Source: Thinopyrum elongatum (Eukaryota; Streptophyta; Magnoliopsida; Poales; Poaceae). Taken from it: 64,000 bases of DNA. Below the pieces are notes generated by a model, which was not told the origin of the DNA, ran no database searches, and was given only the letters and a program-made list of their open reading frames with translations. Below are positions 45,941 through 58,248 of the stretch, piece after piece; the first letter of the stretch is position 1; each line of letters opens with the position of its first letter. The stretch lies in the NCBI GenBank assembly GCA_011799875.1, contig CM022303.1, forward strand, positions 215,170,255 to 215,234,254, in the 5' to 3' direction. The position numbers and the translations under genes were made by a program.

Positions 45941-46435
45941 ATGCAGGTACTGACTCCGTCTCTAGCCGCTCGGATCTACATCGTCGGCGGTTCGCCGGCA
46001 GATACACGAACGGCCGTCGGCCGGGTTCGGTGCTGGCCCAAAGGCTCGTCGGCACACTGTTGCCATTCATAAAGTGCGACGACTGCCCAAGGAAGGTCTT
46101 GCGCCACGTGTCTACAACGTCGGAACATCCCGGATGGGTGTTCGTCAAGTGCTCAAACGATGGGGTATGTGCTACTTTAGTTTCAGTTGTGCTCTCGGAT
46201 TTGACTAGTTGTACTAACTTAAATTTTTATTGTGTAGAATGGATGCAACTTTTGGTATTGGGAAGAAAAATACATCGATATATTGATAGAACACAATTTA
46301 GTAGATGTTCGTGCACTTTTAGCTAGAGTAGAGGCTAGAGATGAGACTAGTGCACTTGTTGCTAGAATAGAGGCTAGAGATGAGACTAAATGCGAGGAAG
46401 TAACGTCCACTTCTTTAGACTCGAAAAAAAAATAA
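45941..46435 (+). pseudogene. GRF-type zinc-finger protein of a transposon, frameshifted
   Basis: ATG at 45941, then a frameshift near 46030 into the frame with PFIKCDDCPRKVLRHVST and HPGWVFVKC. A GT-AG intron (46165-46237) joins to NGCNFWYWEEKYIDILIEHN, the conserved C..FW.WEE end of GRF zinc fingers. Exon 2 ends at a TAA (46433-46435) after a duplicated ARVEARDET/ARIEARDET motif. Such proteins are common in Triticeae elements; the nucleic-acid-binding role is a family inference. The frameshift suggests it is not functional. Confidence 0.7.
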
Positions 46436-46512
46436 ACACGCAAGATCGAGCCTTCGCAGATCAACAATGAATGCATCGAGAAGGCACTAATCCAACTTAC
46501 GGGAGCAGTTAT

Positions 46513-46652
46513 TTTTTTTTCGAAAAGAGGGGACATCCCACGACCTCTGCATCGAGTGATGCACACAGCCTTTTATTTATCATATCAAAGTTCATCATCC
46601 GATCATAACAAAGTTCAACCAATAAATTGTCGCACATGACCATAATAAAGTT
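46513..46652 (-). mobile_element. Short retroposon (SINE or LINE tail), minus orientation
   Basis: 140 bp starting with a T run (a minus-strand A-tail). Flanks CAACTTACGGGAGCAGTTAT (46493-46512) and CAACTCACGGAAGCAGTTAT (46653-46672) are 20-bp direct repeats with two mismatches, a typical target-primed duplication. Confidence 0.75.
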
Positions 46653-46967
46653 CAACTCACGGAAGCAGTTATGGAAGTTGGTTATCTTCTAAAATGTCTT
46701 TTTCTGGTTCTTGTTTTATTTGGTCTTGCTATTCTAGTCAAAATTTGATGATGTGCTTCCATGTATCAAAAATCAATAACGAAAATAAAAGATATGTGTT
46801 TGTGAAAAAAAAAATGCAGACAGGATGCGGATGAAATGTGGCTGTGCGTTGGGCGCACGGCCGGCGCATCGACGAATCCGGGCGGACACGACCCATTGCC
46901 ACACCTCAAACGGACAAAAAGCGGACGAAACTGACGTCCGTTTGGGGTCGCGCGTTGGAGAGTTGGC

Positions 46968-47384
46968 GAACGCGCGACCCCATCCTGTCCGCCCGCGTCC
47001 GTTTGAGCCAAAACGGACAGATGACACGGCCCAACGCGCGGCCGCATCCTCAAATTCTGTCTGTTTTGTGTCCGGTCCGCCCCATTTTCGACGCAAACTT
47101 GCGCCCGGTTTGCGTCCAGACGGACGCCGAACGGACGGGCCATGGGGACGCGTGGCGGCCGTCCACCTACCTCCACCCCCGCAAATTGAATGCACACGGA
47201 CAGCGGGGCCCGGCTGTCATTGACACGGGCGTGGGGTCGCCGTCCTTCTTAATGTGGAAGCCGTGGACCGGCCAGTCCACAGCTTCCACTTCCAAGCCAG
47301 CCTGCCTCCTCCATTGCCGACAGGAGCAAACCCTAGCCACCTCGCCGCCGTCGCGCCCCGCTCGCCCACCTCGCCGCCGGCGCC
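46968..47384 (+). other. CGGACG-rich 5' flank of the element-borne ORF
   Basis: Starts with CGCGCGACCCCATCCTGTCC, a Harbinger-like subterminal motif also present at 45515, in the same direction. It appears to be the left part of a second, adjoining element. No gene. Confidence 0.4.
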
Positions 47385-50300
47385 ATGGGCTGGCATTGGA
47401 TCAATGGGAAGCACGACCGCGAGGCCGGCTCCTCCTCGGGCTGACGCCGCTCCAGCAGATTCGCCCCGCCCGCACCGCCTTCTCCTCCGCCGTCTCCGCC
47501 ACCTGCGCCGCCAGCATTCCAGATGGCGCCGCCAGCGGCCGGCCATCGCGACATGCCATACATCCATGTCGATGTATGCCGTCGCTACTGGGAGACGGCG
47601 ACGCCGGTGCCGTGGGGAGATGTCCACCTGCCAAATAACTGGCATCTCTCCGCCGACCGCGTGCCGATCCCTCTGGTGCCCGCGAGCGGCCACGCCCGCC
47701 GCGAGGAGATCAACCGACGGCGCCGGCGCCTCCCATCGGATCTACTGGCGGACTCCAGGTACGCCATAGATTCGCCGCTATGGGACACCTGGCTCTGCGA
47801 CGAGCACGACCAGCGGCGGCAATCCTTTTTTGCCGGCCATCCTCCTAGCCCGCGCCGCCCGCGTCCTCCTCGTGCCGATGACAACCCTCCCCAGACGAGG
47901 GGCCGTAGGCGTGTGCGCGGCATCACGCCGACGCCTTCTCCGTCCCCGTCCCCGCCACCGCCGCCGCCCATGACCGAGGAGGAGGAGGCCCGGCTCATGA
48001 GGCGTGTCATGGAGGACTCCATGAACACGCACGACGAGCGGCAATGGGATGGCCTGGAAACCGCTCTGGCCCTGTCGGCGGCCAGAGACGTGGCCATCCC
48101 GGAGATGGACGTCGACGTCAAGGAGGAGGTGCGGGAGGAGGTGCTGGAGTGTGACGACCCCGGCTTAATCGTGCACTAATCATACACGCAAATGCACACG
48201 ATCAAGCCTAAGGACTCACTTGAAGATATCACAACACAACTCTAAAACATAAATAAAGACATACAAGCTTTATATTACAAGCCAGGGCCTCGAGGGCTCG
48301 AATACATAGCTCGATGGCATACAAGTGTCAGCGGAAGCATCAGATATCTGAGTACATATATATTACATAAACAGAGATAGGCCATTAGAATGGCGGGGCA
48401 AAATAAAACACTACGATCGAAAGGCGCAGGCCTCCTGCCTGGGACCCTCCGAACCTACTCCTGGTCGTCGGTCGGCTCCTCGTAGTAGTACTCGCCGGGA
48501 GGGTAGTAGTAGTAGCAACCGTCAGCGGGGGCAGCTGGCTCCGGGGCTCCGTCGTCTGGTTGCGACAACTGGGTATGGGGGAAAAAGAAAGTAAAGCAAA
48601 CGTGAGTACTCATCCGAAGTACTCAGCAAGCAAGGATCTACACTACATATGCAACATTTTCAAAGGAGGCTGTATATGTGGACTAGGCTGCAGAAATGCC
48701 AGAATAGATGGGAGAGCCTAGTCCTATCGAAGACTAGCATCTTCAATCATCTTCATCGGTCTTGCAGCATTAGAAGAGTGCAGATTAACATAATGTAAAG
48801 TAGTAGTAATGTTATCAACCTCGCCCAGAGATTCTTCCTCGACTCCCTGCGAGAAAGCAATCCCAGAGCCATACTATTCATTTCATCTCAAGTCATCAGT
48901 TCTAGTTGTACCGATCGGGATACAACTCCGAGTGTCCGTTACTGTAGGACATGCTATCGATAGATTGTTTCTTCCCTGCAGGGGTGCACCAACTTACCCA
49001 CCACGCTCGTTTAACTCTGGCCGGACACACTTTTCTGGGTCATGCCCGGCCTCGGCTAAACAACACGCCGCAACCCGACCTAGGCTCTAAAGAGAGGTCA
49101 GCACGCCGGACTAACCTATGCCCCCAGGGGGCTTGGGCCTTCGCCCTGGGAACCCTGCACGTTGCGAGGACGCTCCGAAAGCAGACCTAGCCCCCTTAAT
49201 ACAAGCGCAGGCTTAACCAGTCCAATCAAAAGCGGGCCGCTCCTCGCTGACGTCTATAGAGCTTCGGCTGATGTATACGACGCAGAACGCCCATACTATG
49301 CCCACATGACGATTAGTGCTATCAGGCCAGAGGCCCCTCGGATCAAATATCCAAACCGTTAGTGTGTTGGGGGTTGCGGTAACGAGCAGAGACTCACGAA
49401 AGATGTGACCCCGTCGCCCCGTCTCGAGGACTTGCGGCAAGGGCGAGGAATGCCCGGCCACGGCTCGTGTTCAACTCTCGGGCACCATCCAGGTCCACCC
49501 GATTCCACATCACTCGCTAATAAGCTCGCGTGGGTACCCCTCAGGGCCGACCCGTCTTTATCCAGAATAAACAGTATCAACAGTAATGTAAAGGCATCCG
49601 TGTGGCTACCGTATCAAGAAGGAATCCGAGGTATCACCCTCGTTGGATTCCCACCTGACGTAAACATCAAGGTGAACGAAGGAGGAGTCACCCTCGAGGT
49701 CCACTCTTGAGGAGTTGCACGACGGTGTCGTTATCGGGGGTGGTGTAGGAGGAATCACCCTCGTTGACCACGACCGATTAACTAACCTACAAGGTTATCA
49801 TCAGAAGTGCTGACGAGGTATCACCCTCGGCACTCGATAGTAACCCAGTAGTGTCGAGCAACTAAGGGGAAGTAACGTGCGGTGCCGGGACCTGGTCTTC
49901 GATCCCGTTGCTCGGGTCTTCTGATAATCCAGCGGGGCAGTCGTGATATAGTGGGGTCTCTGCTAGGTCTCTACCCAAACTATACTAAACAGTTTAGGAT
50001 AAACAGGCAGGTAACAATAGCAGGTTACAATAATCAGGCTATGCAGCAGAAATAGGATAATAGCAGCAGAAGTAACTTCTAATGCAAGCATAAGAGGGAA
50101 GAGAGTGGGCGATATCGGAATGCTCAAAAGGGGGGTGCTTGCCTGGTTGCTTGGCAGATGAAAAAGGACCTCCGACGGTGTAGTAGTCGATCTCCAGGGC
50201 ATCATCAGCGGTCTCGGGGGTCTACCGGGAGGAAAGGGGGAGAAGAAACAAATAAATACATGGTAACAAAAGCAATCACAAAACAAAACATGGCACTACG

Positions 50301-52530
50301 CGGTGTTAGGGGTGAACTAACGCGGTGATACACGTCGCAGATGAAACGGGAAAATATCTGGGATATTTTCCCGGCTCGGGGCATCTGTCAGACAATTGAA
50401 CCGGAGGGGAAGGTTACATGTTCAGGTAGTTAGGGGTATGTGACAGATAAACGGAGAGCGTATTCGGATTCGTCTCGAAATTCTGAGCAACTTTCATGTA
50501 GAAAACTTTTTCATCCGAGTTACGGTTTAGTTTCTACGAATTTCTAAAGGTTTTAGACATTTTCTGGAATTATTATATATTAGCAAATTCGAATTTAAAC
50601 AGTAAGTGCAAATGCTATGGGTACCCGGTTTTGTACCCAACTGACCAGCACAGAGGCTGATAAGTGGGCCCATTGACTGGGTCAAAGAGCCAGTCAGTAG
50701 TGGCTGACATGTGGGCCAGCCCGCTGAGTCAACGCTGACTGGGCTCATCTTATCCAAATGAACAGTGCGGGGGCCCCACTTGTCAGTGTTTATTTTAATC
50801 TAAACCGATTCTTATTAGCTCTAATAAAACATGCGGGGCCCGGCTGTCAGTCAGTGGTTAGCTGGGTTAGTTAGAGACTAATGATGACACGTCAGCGGGG
50901 TTAGCGCCGGCGGGGAGCTACAGTGTGCCGGCGACGAGGCCGAGCTCCGGCGATGGCCGTCTGGCCGATTCTGACGACCATTTGGTCTGGGCCTAGGCTC
51001 TACCGAACGGGGGCGGCATTTCGCATTGATCTGCGGTGACGGGAGACGCGGAGGTGGCCGCAGCAGCAACGGCCGGCGGCGGCCGAAACACGGCTCGGAC
51101 GCAAGCGCCGTTTGGCGAGGCGCGCGGCCAAAACAACGGCACGGGCGACCTCGTGGGATCGTCCCGAGCACGCGGACGTGCTCTCCTGGCCCTGGAAACT
51201 AACGGCGGCGACGAGACGAGCTACACGGCGAAGGTATTCTCCGGCGATGGCGGGGCTGCGGCTAGCGAGCGTGCCCGAGAGCAAGGGGTTAGGGGAGGAG
51301 ATGAGAGGCTCACAGCGGAGATGCAGAGGGGTGGCAGTGGGCTCGGGGAGGCTTGCCGGCGCCGAAAACGACGACGAAGGCTGACGGCGATCTGGCGGGG
51401 AAGGAGGCCATTGGCGAGGGCTCGAGGGCGCTCCGGCTCTTGCGCGTCGTCGAGGAGGCCCAAGACGGCGAGGTGCAGCCTCTGGACAACAGATGGTGAC
51501 TGGAGAAGGCCGGAGGCCACGGCATCGGCGAGCGGCGGCGACGAGCGCAGCCGGCTTTGAGGAAAAAGGGGAAAAGGGCAAGGCAGGGGGAGAAAGAGGG
51601 GTGGCCTAGGGTTCCTAGCGCGGAGGGGATCCTTATCCTCGCAGGAAAACGGCGGATGGGCGACGCGTGCGGCGCCGGCGACGTGTCGACGGGCGCGGCC
51701 GACGGCGCGGGGAGGAAGGGGACGAGCGCCAGATGGGCTGGGCCCAAATCTGTAGCAGCAGACCTAAGTGCACAGTAGCGAATAGGCCCTTTTCTATTTT
51801 CCTTTTTCTGTTTTCTTTTCTACTCTGTTTAGCTAATTTTTGGGCACTTAATGATTTTTGTAAAATGTGTGACCTAGCTCATAATTCACATTGTAATATA
51901 TCCTATCACCAAAAACTAGTTTGGGGAAAATACTATTTCATATTTATTTTGGATTAATTAAAATGTTATTAAATGTTGTTTTCAGCCACTGTTTGAGGTT
52001 GTTGGAGTTACTTAGTTAATCCCATTAATGTTGATTACCATTTTGTAATTGCCTATGAATTATTTGCTATTTATTGAATATTTTAGTTTCTGATTTGAAC
52101 AACTTTTATTTTCCACTTTAAGTTTGAAAATCCATTTGAATTGGAATTTGAAAAGAGATATGATACTAATGATGATTAAGCTCTGTTGAACATGATGACT
52201 TGGAATTATTAGAGGGTGATCACTGTAGTGTGGAGCTGGGGATGTTACATGGAGGAGGCGCCCATCGCCGCGTGGAACCCTCGTCTGTTGGGCCAGGCGT
52301 GGAGCTGGTCGTGCACGGCGCTGGAGATGGCTGACTCCGTGGGTGTCGGCCCATGGTCAGCCACACCGCCGCGGTCACCAGAGCACGAGCAGGAGCCACG
52401 GGAGGAGGTGGTGCAGGCGCCTCCGGCGCAGGAGCCACCGGCGCAGGCGCCACCGGTCTTGCAGGGGCCGCCAGCCCACCTGTGGCAGCCACCGCCCTAC
52501 GTCGACCTCACCGACGACGACGACGAGTAG
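47385..52530 (+). pseudogene. Element-borne Pro-rich ORF, split by a solo LTR
   Basis: ATG in a GCCATGG context at 47385 (MGWHWINGKHDREAG). An in-frame TGA follows at 47442-47444, then the frame is open (Pro-rich, then YIHVDVCRRYWETATPVPW, and RRRLPSDLLADSRYAIDSPL) to 48149. There the 4.1-kb LTR is inserted; the same frame continues at 52255 (EAPIAAWNPRLLGQAW) and ends PPPYVDLTDDDDE at a TAG (52528-52530). Without the LTR and one TGGAG the two halves are collinear. I recognise this as a family repeated in Triticeae genomes, probably carried by Harbinger-like elements; function unknown. A related C-terminus occurs at 59759. Confidence 0.65.
48150..52249. mobile_element. 4.1-kb solo LTR inserted in the element-borne ORF
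   Basis: Begins TGTGACGACCCCGGCTTAAT and ends GGGGATGTTACA (TG...CA), 4100 bp. TGGAG lies on both sides (48145-48149 and 52250-52254). No protein-coding internal region, primer site or second LTR, so it is a solo LTR of a family with very large LTRs; the size is reminiscent of Sukkula-like LARDs but the family is not proven. Its inverted start TGTAACATCCCC suggests transcription on the minus strand. A second copy starts at 60639. Confidence 0.85.
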
Positions 52531-53010
52531 GACGGCGACTCCTGAAGATGACGGCGGCCACCGGCGACGGCCTTTATCTACTTTTTTTATGTATTTTATT
52601 AAGTTTTAGTTTAACTAAGACCTGTGGTACTATGGACGTATGGGTGTATGGACGTTTTATGTTTATATTCATGTTTTCGTATTATTTGCAAGTTTATTTT
52701 CTTTATTTTTGTCGCAAAAATAAGAAGGCCACGATTCCGGACGGTTTGGGGCGAGGCGTGCCCGTTGGACGCACCGATGCCCGCACGACCACAAGCGGAC
52801 GGTCGTGTCCGTTTTCCTGCTTCAAACGGACGAAAAGCGGAAGACGCCGCGTACGACCGGCCGTAGAACCCGCCGGACTGGGACGGCCGATGATGATGGC
52901 GACGGGCACGTTCTGGTCCGGTGGATTCTAGCATGCGCCATCGCGGCCGACCGAGGCGGCATGTATCGGCGTGTATCCTTCCCTTCCCGCCCTTTTTCCA
53001 TAGGCCTCAA
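52531..53010. other. 3' flank of the element-borne ORF
   Basis: T-rich, then CGGACG/CGTCCG-rich text (52730-52920) like that at 46840-47130, probably the right part of the element that carries the ORF. Exact end not found. Confidence 0.4.
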
Positions 53011-54133
53011 CGGGTAAAAACTAGAGGTGAAAAAGCCTGATAAAGCCTCTCCGTCCGGCCATGATTTCGCTCGGAAAAGTCACTGCATGGGGCGGAGATG
53101 CACGGAAAGGAGGGGGCACGGGGAGGTATAAACTAAAAAGGCGACGGGAGAATCGATCAATCGCTGCCCTTTTTTGACAGGAGAGTAAATGTTTTGGTTT
53201 TATATCAGCTGCGCTTCGAATCTTTCGTTTGCCGGGGAACATGGCGTTCATTGAGTATGGAGACGAAAAAACTGAGCCCCGAGGCTAACCTTTTTGTACT
53301 AGTACGTGCTGGTGTAAATTTAACCTAAGGAACAAAGCCACTTTCTTTATCCAATGTTGATCTAGCGGACAATCGAACGCCCGTAATTAGTTACGCTCTT
53401 TAGCCTTTGTTGTCAAGGGCACTACTGGGCGGGAAGAAAAGAAGAGCACAGCAGCAGCAGATGCAGAGCTCCTCCTAGAAAGCTTCCATCTGCTGGAAAA
53501 GCCTCCGGGCCTTCAGGGCAACAATAGTTTGACCGGCGGTGTCAGGAGAGAACACACACGGAGGCCATAAAAGCCTGTGGCCAAAAGCCTTTTCAGCACT
53601 GTAAAATTTGATGCGATTCCAATGTTTACTACTCGCATCCTATGCATCCATGGATCTGCCAAACCTTGCCCATCATTCCTCTAGTAATCTCGATTCTGGA
53701 GCACTACCGGCAGCATTCTTTTATTTCCACCTCACACCAAAACAGGCACGAACAGATAACGGGAATCAACTACTTAACATGGTGGTGGCTAAGACAGAAC
53801 ATGGCAACAAAATACAAGATAAGATTCAAAGCGGAATCCGCGTAACGCACGACGGGCACGTTCTCATGCCGCTGATGCGATGAATGAATCCAAGAAACAA
53901 GGAACAAACCATTAGTGAAGCACATGAATGGTCCAGACCCTCCCTGCGCCGAACAAACAGTTTTACCTGCCAGAGACGGCAACAACAACCGGCCCTGCTA
54001 TCACTGCATCATCATCATCAACCCCACCGTCACTGCGAGATCCGCAGCATTGTACCTTGTGTTCCCACACAGCGTGCAAAGCATAAGAATTGACGGATTC
54101 AACAAAATAGCTGGGGCATTCCTCAATGAAAAT
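53011..54133. other. Intergenic sequence downstream of SRP9
   Basis: No gene or element recognised. Confidence 0.35.
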
Positions 54134-54239
54134 CATCAACAAAACACGAGGCGGTCAAAGATTTGGTTGTCTTATCAACCATGATTCATCAACAAAACAC
54201 GAAGACGGTCAAGTATTTGACTGTCTCATCAACCATGAT
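54134..54239. repeat. 53-bp tandem duplication 3' of SRP9
   Basis: Units 54134-54186 and 54187-54239 share CATCAACAAAACACGA and ATCAACCATGATT with scattered differences. It lies 140 bp past the SRP9 stop. Confidence 0.8.
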
Positions 54240-54377
54240 TGTGTGGGTTAAGTGTACTTCGCAGTTCTGTACCAGGAAAAGGATCCAAAGATGGCGCACA
54301 TTGTCTTCAGAACTTAGGTAACATGGCTAACAGGAGTCGACCAAAATATCCATCCGCCCCTCCCGGTTGATGCGATC

Positions 54378-57300
54378 CTACTGCCTCCTGCCCCGTCCCT
54401 TCTTTGATTGCTGCTGCTCCGCCTGTTCCTTCCCTGAAACCTCGCTTATATCAGCTGCACCATGGAAAGGTCAGGGATCCAAATTAGTGAAAACACTTGG
54501 GGCTTGATGCAATAAGTGTGACCAAGGAGAATCGATGGGAAATACCATCAGGTCCACGAGTCATGAGAGCGAAAAAGATGTTGTTGAGCTTCTCCATCTT
54601 CTTTGCGTCCTGAGCTTGATCCGTCTTAAACTTCAAGCACTGCAAAGTAAACACATACAGTCAGCAGAGCAGGATTGCTTTGCTTCAATCAAAGTTTAAA
54701 ACTATACGCAGTTCACGCACTGATGTTAGAACAGTCAGACGTTGATCAAGGACGGCAGTGCACACAATACAATTCACCACTTTTGTCAGTTTAACCGAGA
54801 CGAAGTGCACAGTCAATCTTATAACTATAATAAACAAATAGGAAGCAACACCTAACCCATGAAATTATGATGCTGTGATTTAGCCACCATAGCACAACAT
54901 TGCTAATCCCATCACAAATGCCAGAAAAGAATAAACCAGTGGAAACAAGCTACTCGTGCCAACACTGGCCAAGCAAGATAGTCTAAAAACACTGCCAAAG
55001 CAATAAAATTTAATGATAGAACTGGGAGCTTTCACTTCAGAACTTTAACAAGGGCATATCAAGAGAACAGACAAACGGAAGCATATTGTTTGACATTCTG
55101 AAAAGAATAAGGTTAAGTCTAAGATGGGTCAAAAGTACACGTTACATTTGACAATTGCTATTGTTGCTAGTTTAGTACAAAGTTTCCATACTGGTTTTAT
55201 TTATAGGCTAATCACCTACCACACATATTGGCACCTAGACTATAACACCACAATGTCAACCGAGCCAGTAGATTGGTAATAGTTGAGTTTCTAACATTTT
55301 CTTTGTAGAGCATAAAATGAAATTGGTTCACAATTCTAATAAGTGGCTATCTAATTACAGGTTGGGTCGAATATACTACCTCCATTCCTAAATATAAGAC
55401 GTTGGGGCTTATATTTAGGAATGGAGGTAATAGGTGATAATGTGCTAATCTTAACAAAAGAACAAATAAACAAGAGTAACACTATATTACAAATATTATA
55501 TTTCAGACTTCACATTCATTTAAATATAGCCACTATTTCACATTTCATTTGACAGTCAGAATTACGGTGAGGGCAGAAGATTGATCACTGTGACATACAA
55601 AATCCTAGCCGATTCATTCAACTGCAAGACTCTATAGTCTTGACACAAACAACATAATGTTGCTGCGTAACACTGTAGTCAAGTATAACTTCGACAGTAA
55701 TTTTTTGTTGCATTTTTACAACAATGGCTTTCAAATCAGCAAAAAGTAATAGGCAAGTGCAAAGTTAACAACCAATCCACCACAATCAGCAAAGGTTAGG
55801 AATTTGGATTAGAAAACGGACATGCTTATATTTAATCCAGATTTTGGATTAAATATTTCACATCGACCTATCATTAAAATCACATAGAAGGGATACATAA
55901 ATAAAAAATCACATTTTGTTTTTTCAAGGCAGATACATGCATATAATAGGATTGACATGACGACCGTTAGAGAAGCACTGCATTTAACAGCGCAAATAAT
56001 GGAACTTAAGGGGAAATATATCTAGATTTTATGAATATAATGTAATACTCCCTCCAGTCCTTTTTAGTTTGCATATAAGTTTTGTCCGAAGTCAAACTAT
56101 CTCTACTCTGACAAAACTTATAGAAAAAAGCATCAACATTCACAATGCCAAACCAATATTGTTAGATTCGTTATGAAATGTTTCATAGTATATATATTTG
56201 GTATTGTAGATGTTGGTATTTTACTATTTTTTAATATAAATTTGGTCAAACTTAGCAAAGTTTGACTTAACACAAATCTAATACACGGAGTAAAAAGGAC
56301 CGGAGGGAGTATTACGTTGGATGATTATTCACCGCATGGCTTACAGGATTACAAGAAAAGTCAATTAATTCGATCCATGACAACAAGAAAAACATTCAGC
56401 TACAGTTCCATCAAACAAGAATGAATAGATAGTTTGATCGATGCTTAGGAAGTAAAGTGAACTCAAACTTTCCTCACGGCACATTTTAAAAGTTCTGCAC
56501 AGAAAGTGACTTCCAATGGTATCTACGGCATTTCCTAGTACAATAGGCCCTCTATGCTGAATGTACTATCGCTGTCAACTAAAAGGCATAGCTGTAAGCT
56601 GACTTACATGCCTATATAACTATGGAAATTCAAAATTTTCATCTGGAAGTGATTCTTCACTGAAATATTATGCATCAATTCAATACATTTGCAGGGACGT
56701 AATGTCAAACCATGAAAAAATGCTACACAAATGTTTATGATTTCCAGAACCATTGGGTGCAATCAGATGCACAACTATATTGTTACATTATCTTCCAAAG
56801 CAAGTATGTTGACTAGGAGAGTACTGAAGCAACTAGTAGATAACACCAGGAGTATGAAGCGTGGGGAGAGTAGTTGCATATAGAAGCTTTATCAAGCCAA
56901 TGTGAAAATCTAGTACTAACAAAAATAACAGAATATCTCAAGTACACTACAAGATACTCCTTAGCTTGCAAAATGATCTTATATTATGGGAAGGAGGGAG
57001 TATAACTTATGACTCAGTTTTGAGAGATGCATGTCCTGAAGCTGCAGTATTTTACCAGTGTATGTTTGACCTGCACCCTCTACGGGTTCCCCAACAGTGT
57101 AAAAAAAGTAAAAAACATTTAAGTTTGAGCTTAAAAAAATAATCCTTCAGTGTTGAGCTAATCACATACCAAATCAACATATGATGATATATATACAAAA
57201 CTAAGTAGTTTTCTAGATGAAGCCAGGAGAGGGATAGTGTATACAAAATTAAGTGGTTTTCAGATAAAGTCAGCAGAAGGCCGCTTGCTCAAATCCATAT

Positions 57301-58139
57301 AGCTAAACATGTACTCTGCAGTCTGCACTATCTATTTTCCTGGCTTCGCTCGCATTCATCCAGGAAGAAACAAACTTACTAGTGGGCACAAGAGTACTTT
57401 CTTCATGCACAGCAATGATTTGCTTCAATTAGAAAGGAAAAGCACACATGCCCACCCACACTGGTGTAACTACTAACTACTGCGAACTAATGCTAATGGC
57501 TGCTAGGCATTTATCTCAAAATCTCCAGGATTTATGATATCAAGCAGACATTTAATTGTAATTAGCATTTCATTATCTTTCTTGACTTCAAAATAAACTT
57601 CAGCTTTGCATTCCGTTAATGCTGACCTATCTAACTACTGTAGTATTTTATCGAGCCATCTGATCAGTACCAAGATATGCTACGTCACACAAATCAATAA
57701 GCAACAGTGAACCATCTCACGCGATGCATGAATTACACAAGAACGCTCGATAGGCTCAATTCCTAGTTGTAACACGCATCTCGTAGTGACACGCGTGACC
57801 GGGCCCTAAAATACACCACTCCCTGATCATGAATTTGGAAGCAAGACCCAAATCTGGGCAAAACAAAGAAGCCTGGGCGCCGTACCTCGCGGTCGTCGGT
57901 GACCTTGAGCACGAGCTTCCCGTCGCAGTGCCGGTACTTCATACAATAGCGAGTCTGGATACATGGGCAACGGACAACGGGTTAGATCGAGATGCGGGCA
58001 GGGGGAATCGGGCATGGGTGGACGAGGGGGGGGGGATCGGGGAGGGAGGGATGGGGTCCCGGCGTACGGTGGTGGGGTCGGCGCGGAAGAGCTGCACGGA
58101 CCGGTCGACGAACTCGTCCCATGAGTCGAAGTACACCAT
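54378..58139 (-). CDS. SRP9: Signal recognition particle 9 kDa protein
   Basis: SRP9 pairs with SRP14 on the Alu part of SRP RNA and slows translation while ribosomes are brought to the ER. Exons on the minus strand: 58139-58068, 57954-57886, 54639-54546, 54454-54378; all introns are GT-AG and the frame holds, giving 103 residues, the usual plant length. The protein starts MVYFDSWDEFVDRSVQLFRA, continues RYCMKYRHCDGKLVLKVTD, CLKFKTDQAQDAKKMEKLNN and ends with a basic tail KKGRGRRQ; these are the SRP9 hallmarks. The start is the ATG before the conserved WDEFVDRS. Intron 2 is 3246 bp with several Stowaway elements. No defect seen; single-domain and likely functional. Confidence 0.93.
55376..55430. 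mobile_element. Palindromic mini-Stowaway in SRP9 intron 2
   Basis: TACCTCCATTCCTAAATATAAG-type arms (55377-55398 and 55408-55429) are perfect 22-bp inverted copies with a 9-base loop; TA flanks. Only terminal sequence of a Stowaway remains. Confidence 0.8.
56048..56309. mobile_element. Stowaway MITE in SRP9 intron 2
   Basis: 262 bp flanked by TA; ends CTCCCTCCAGTCCTTTTTAG and, inverted, CTCCCTCCGGTCCTTTTTAC. Confidence 0.9.
56957..57000. mobile_element. Stowaway remnant in SRP9 intron 2
   Basis: 44 bp between TA dinucleotides; right end (inverted) CTCCCTCCTTCCCATAATAT, left end CTCCTTAGC, so mostly one end survives. Confidence 0.5.
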
Positions 58140-58248
58140 CGCTGGCCGGAGGCTAGGGCTTCGCCGCGGTGTGGCGTGGTCTCGTCGGGATCTGGTGGGT
58201 TTGCGGGGAGGAGTCTGTCGCGGTTCGCTAGATTGCTCCCTTCCCTTG

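Larger units (their letters stand above)
45504..46967 (+). mobile_element. Harbinger-like element with GRF zinc-finger ORF
   Basis: Left end GACCAACTCCAACGTGCGAC, right end (inverted) GCCAACTCTCCAACGCGCGA, with TAA before and GAA after, a possible 3-bp Harbinger duplication with one change. It encloses a GRF zinc-finger frame and a later retroposon (46513-46652). Abundant CGGACG/CGTCCG motifs fill its ends. Superfamily assignment is inference. Confidence 0.55.
54640..57885 (-). other. Large intron 2 of SRP9
   Basis: A 3246-bp AT-rich intron with Stowaway elements at about 55376-55430, 56048-56309 and 56957-57000. No gene was recognised inside; the minus-strand small frame near 57052-57246 has no family resemblance. 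Confidence 0.8.

Noticed and set aside
46766..47769. Long frames on both strands around 47 kb
   Set aside because: CGGACG-rich transposon sequence; only the frame starting at 47385 shows protein-like continuity across the LTR.
50878..51957. Several 90-190 codon frames in the 4.1-kb LTR
   Set aside because: GC-rich LTR sequence on both strands with no conserved domain; they lie within a solo LTR.
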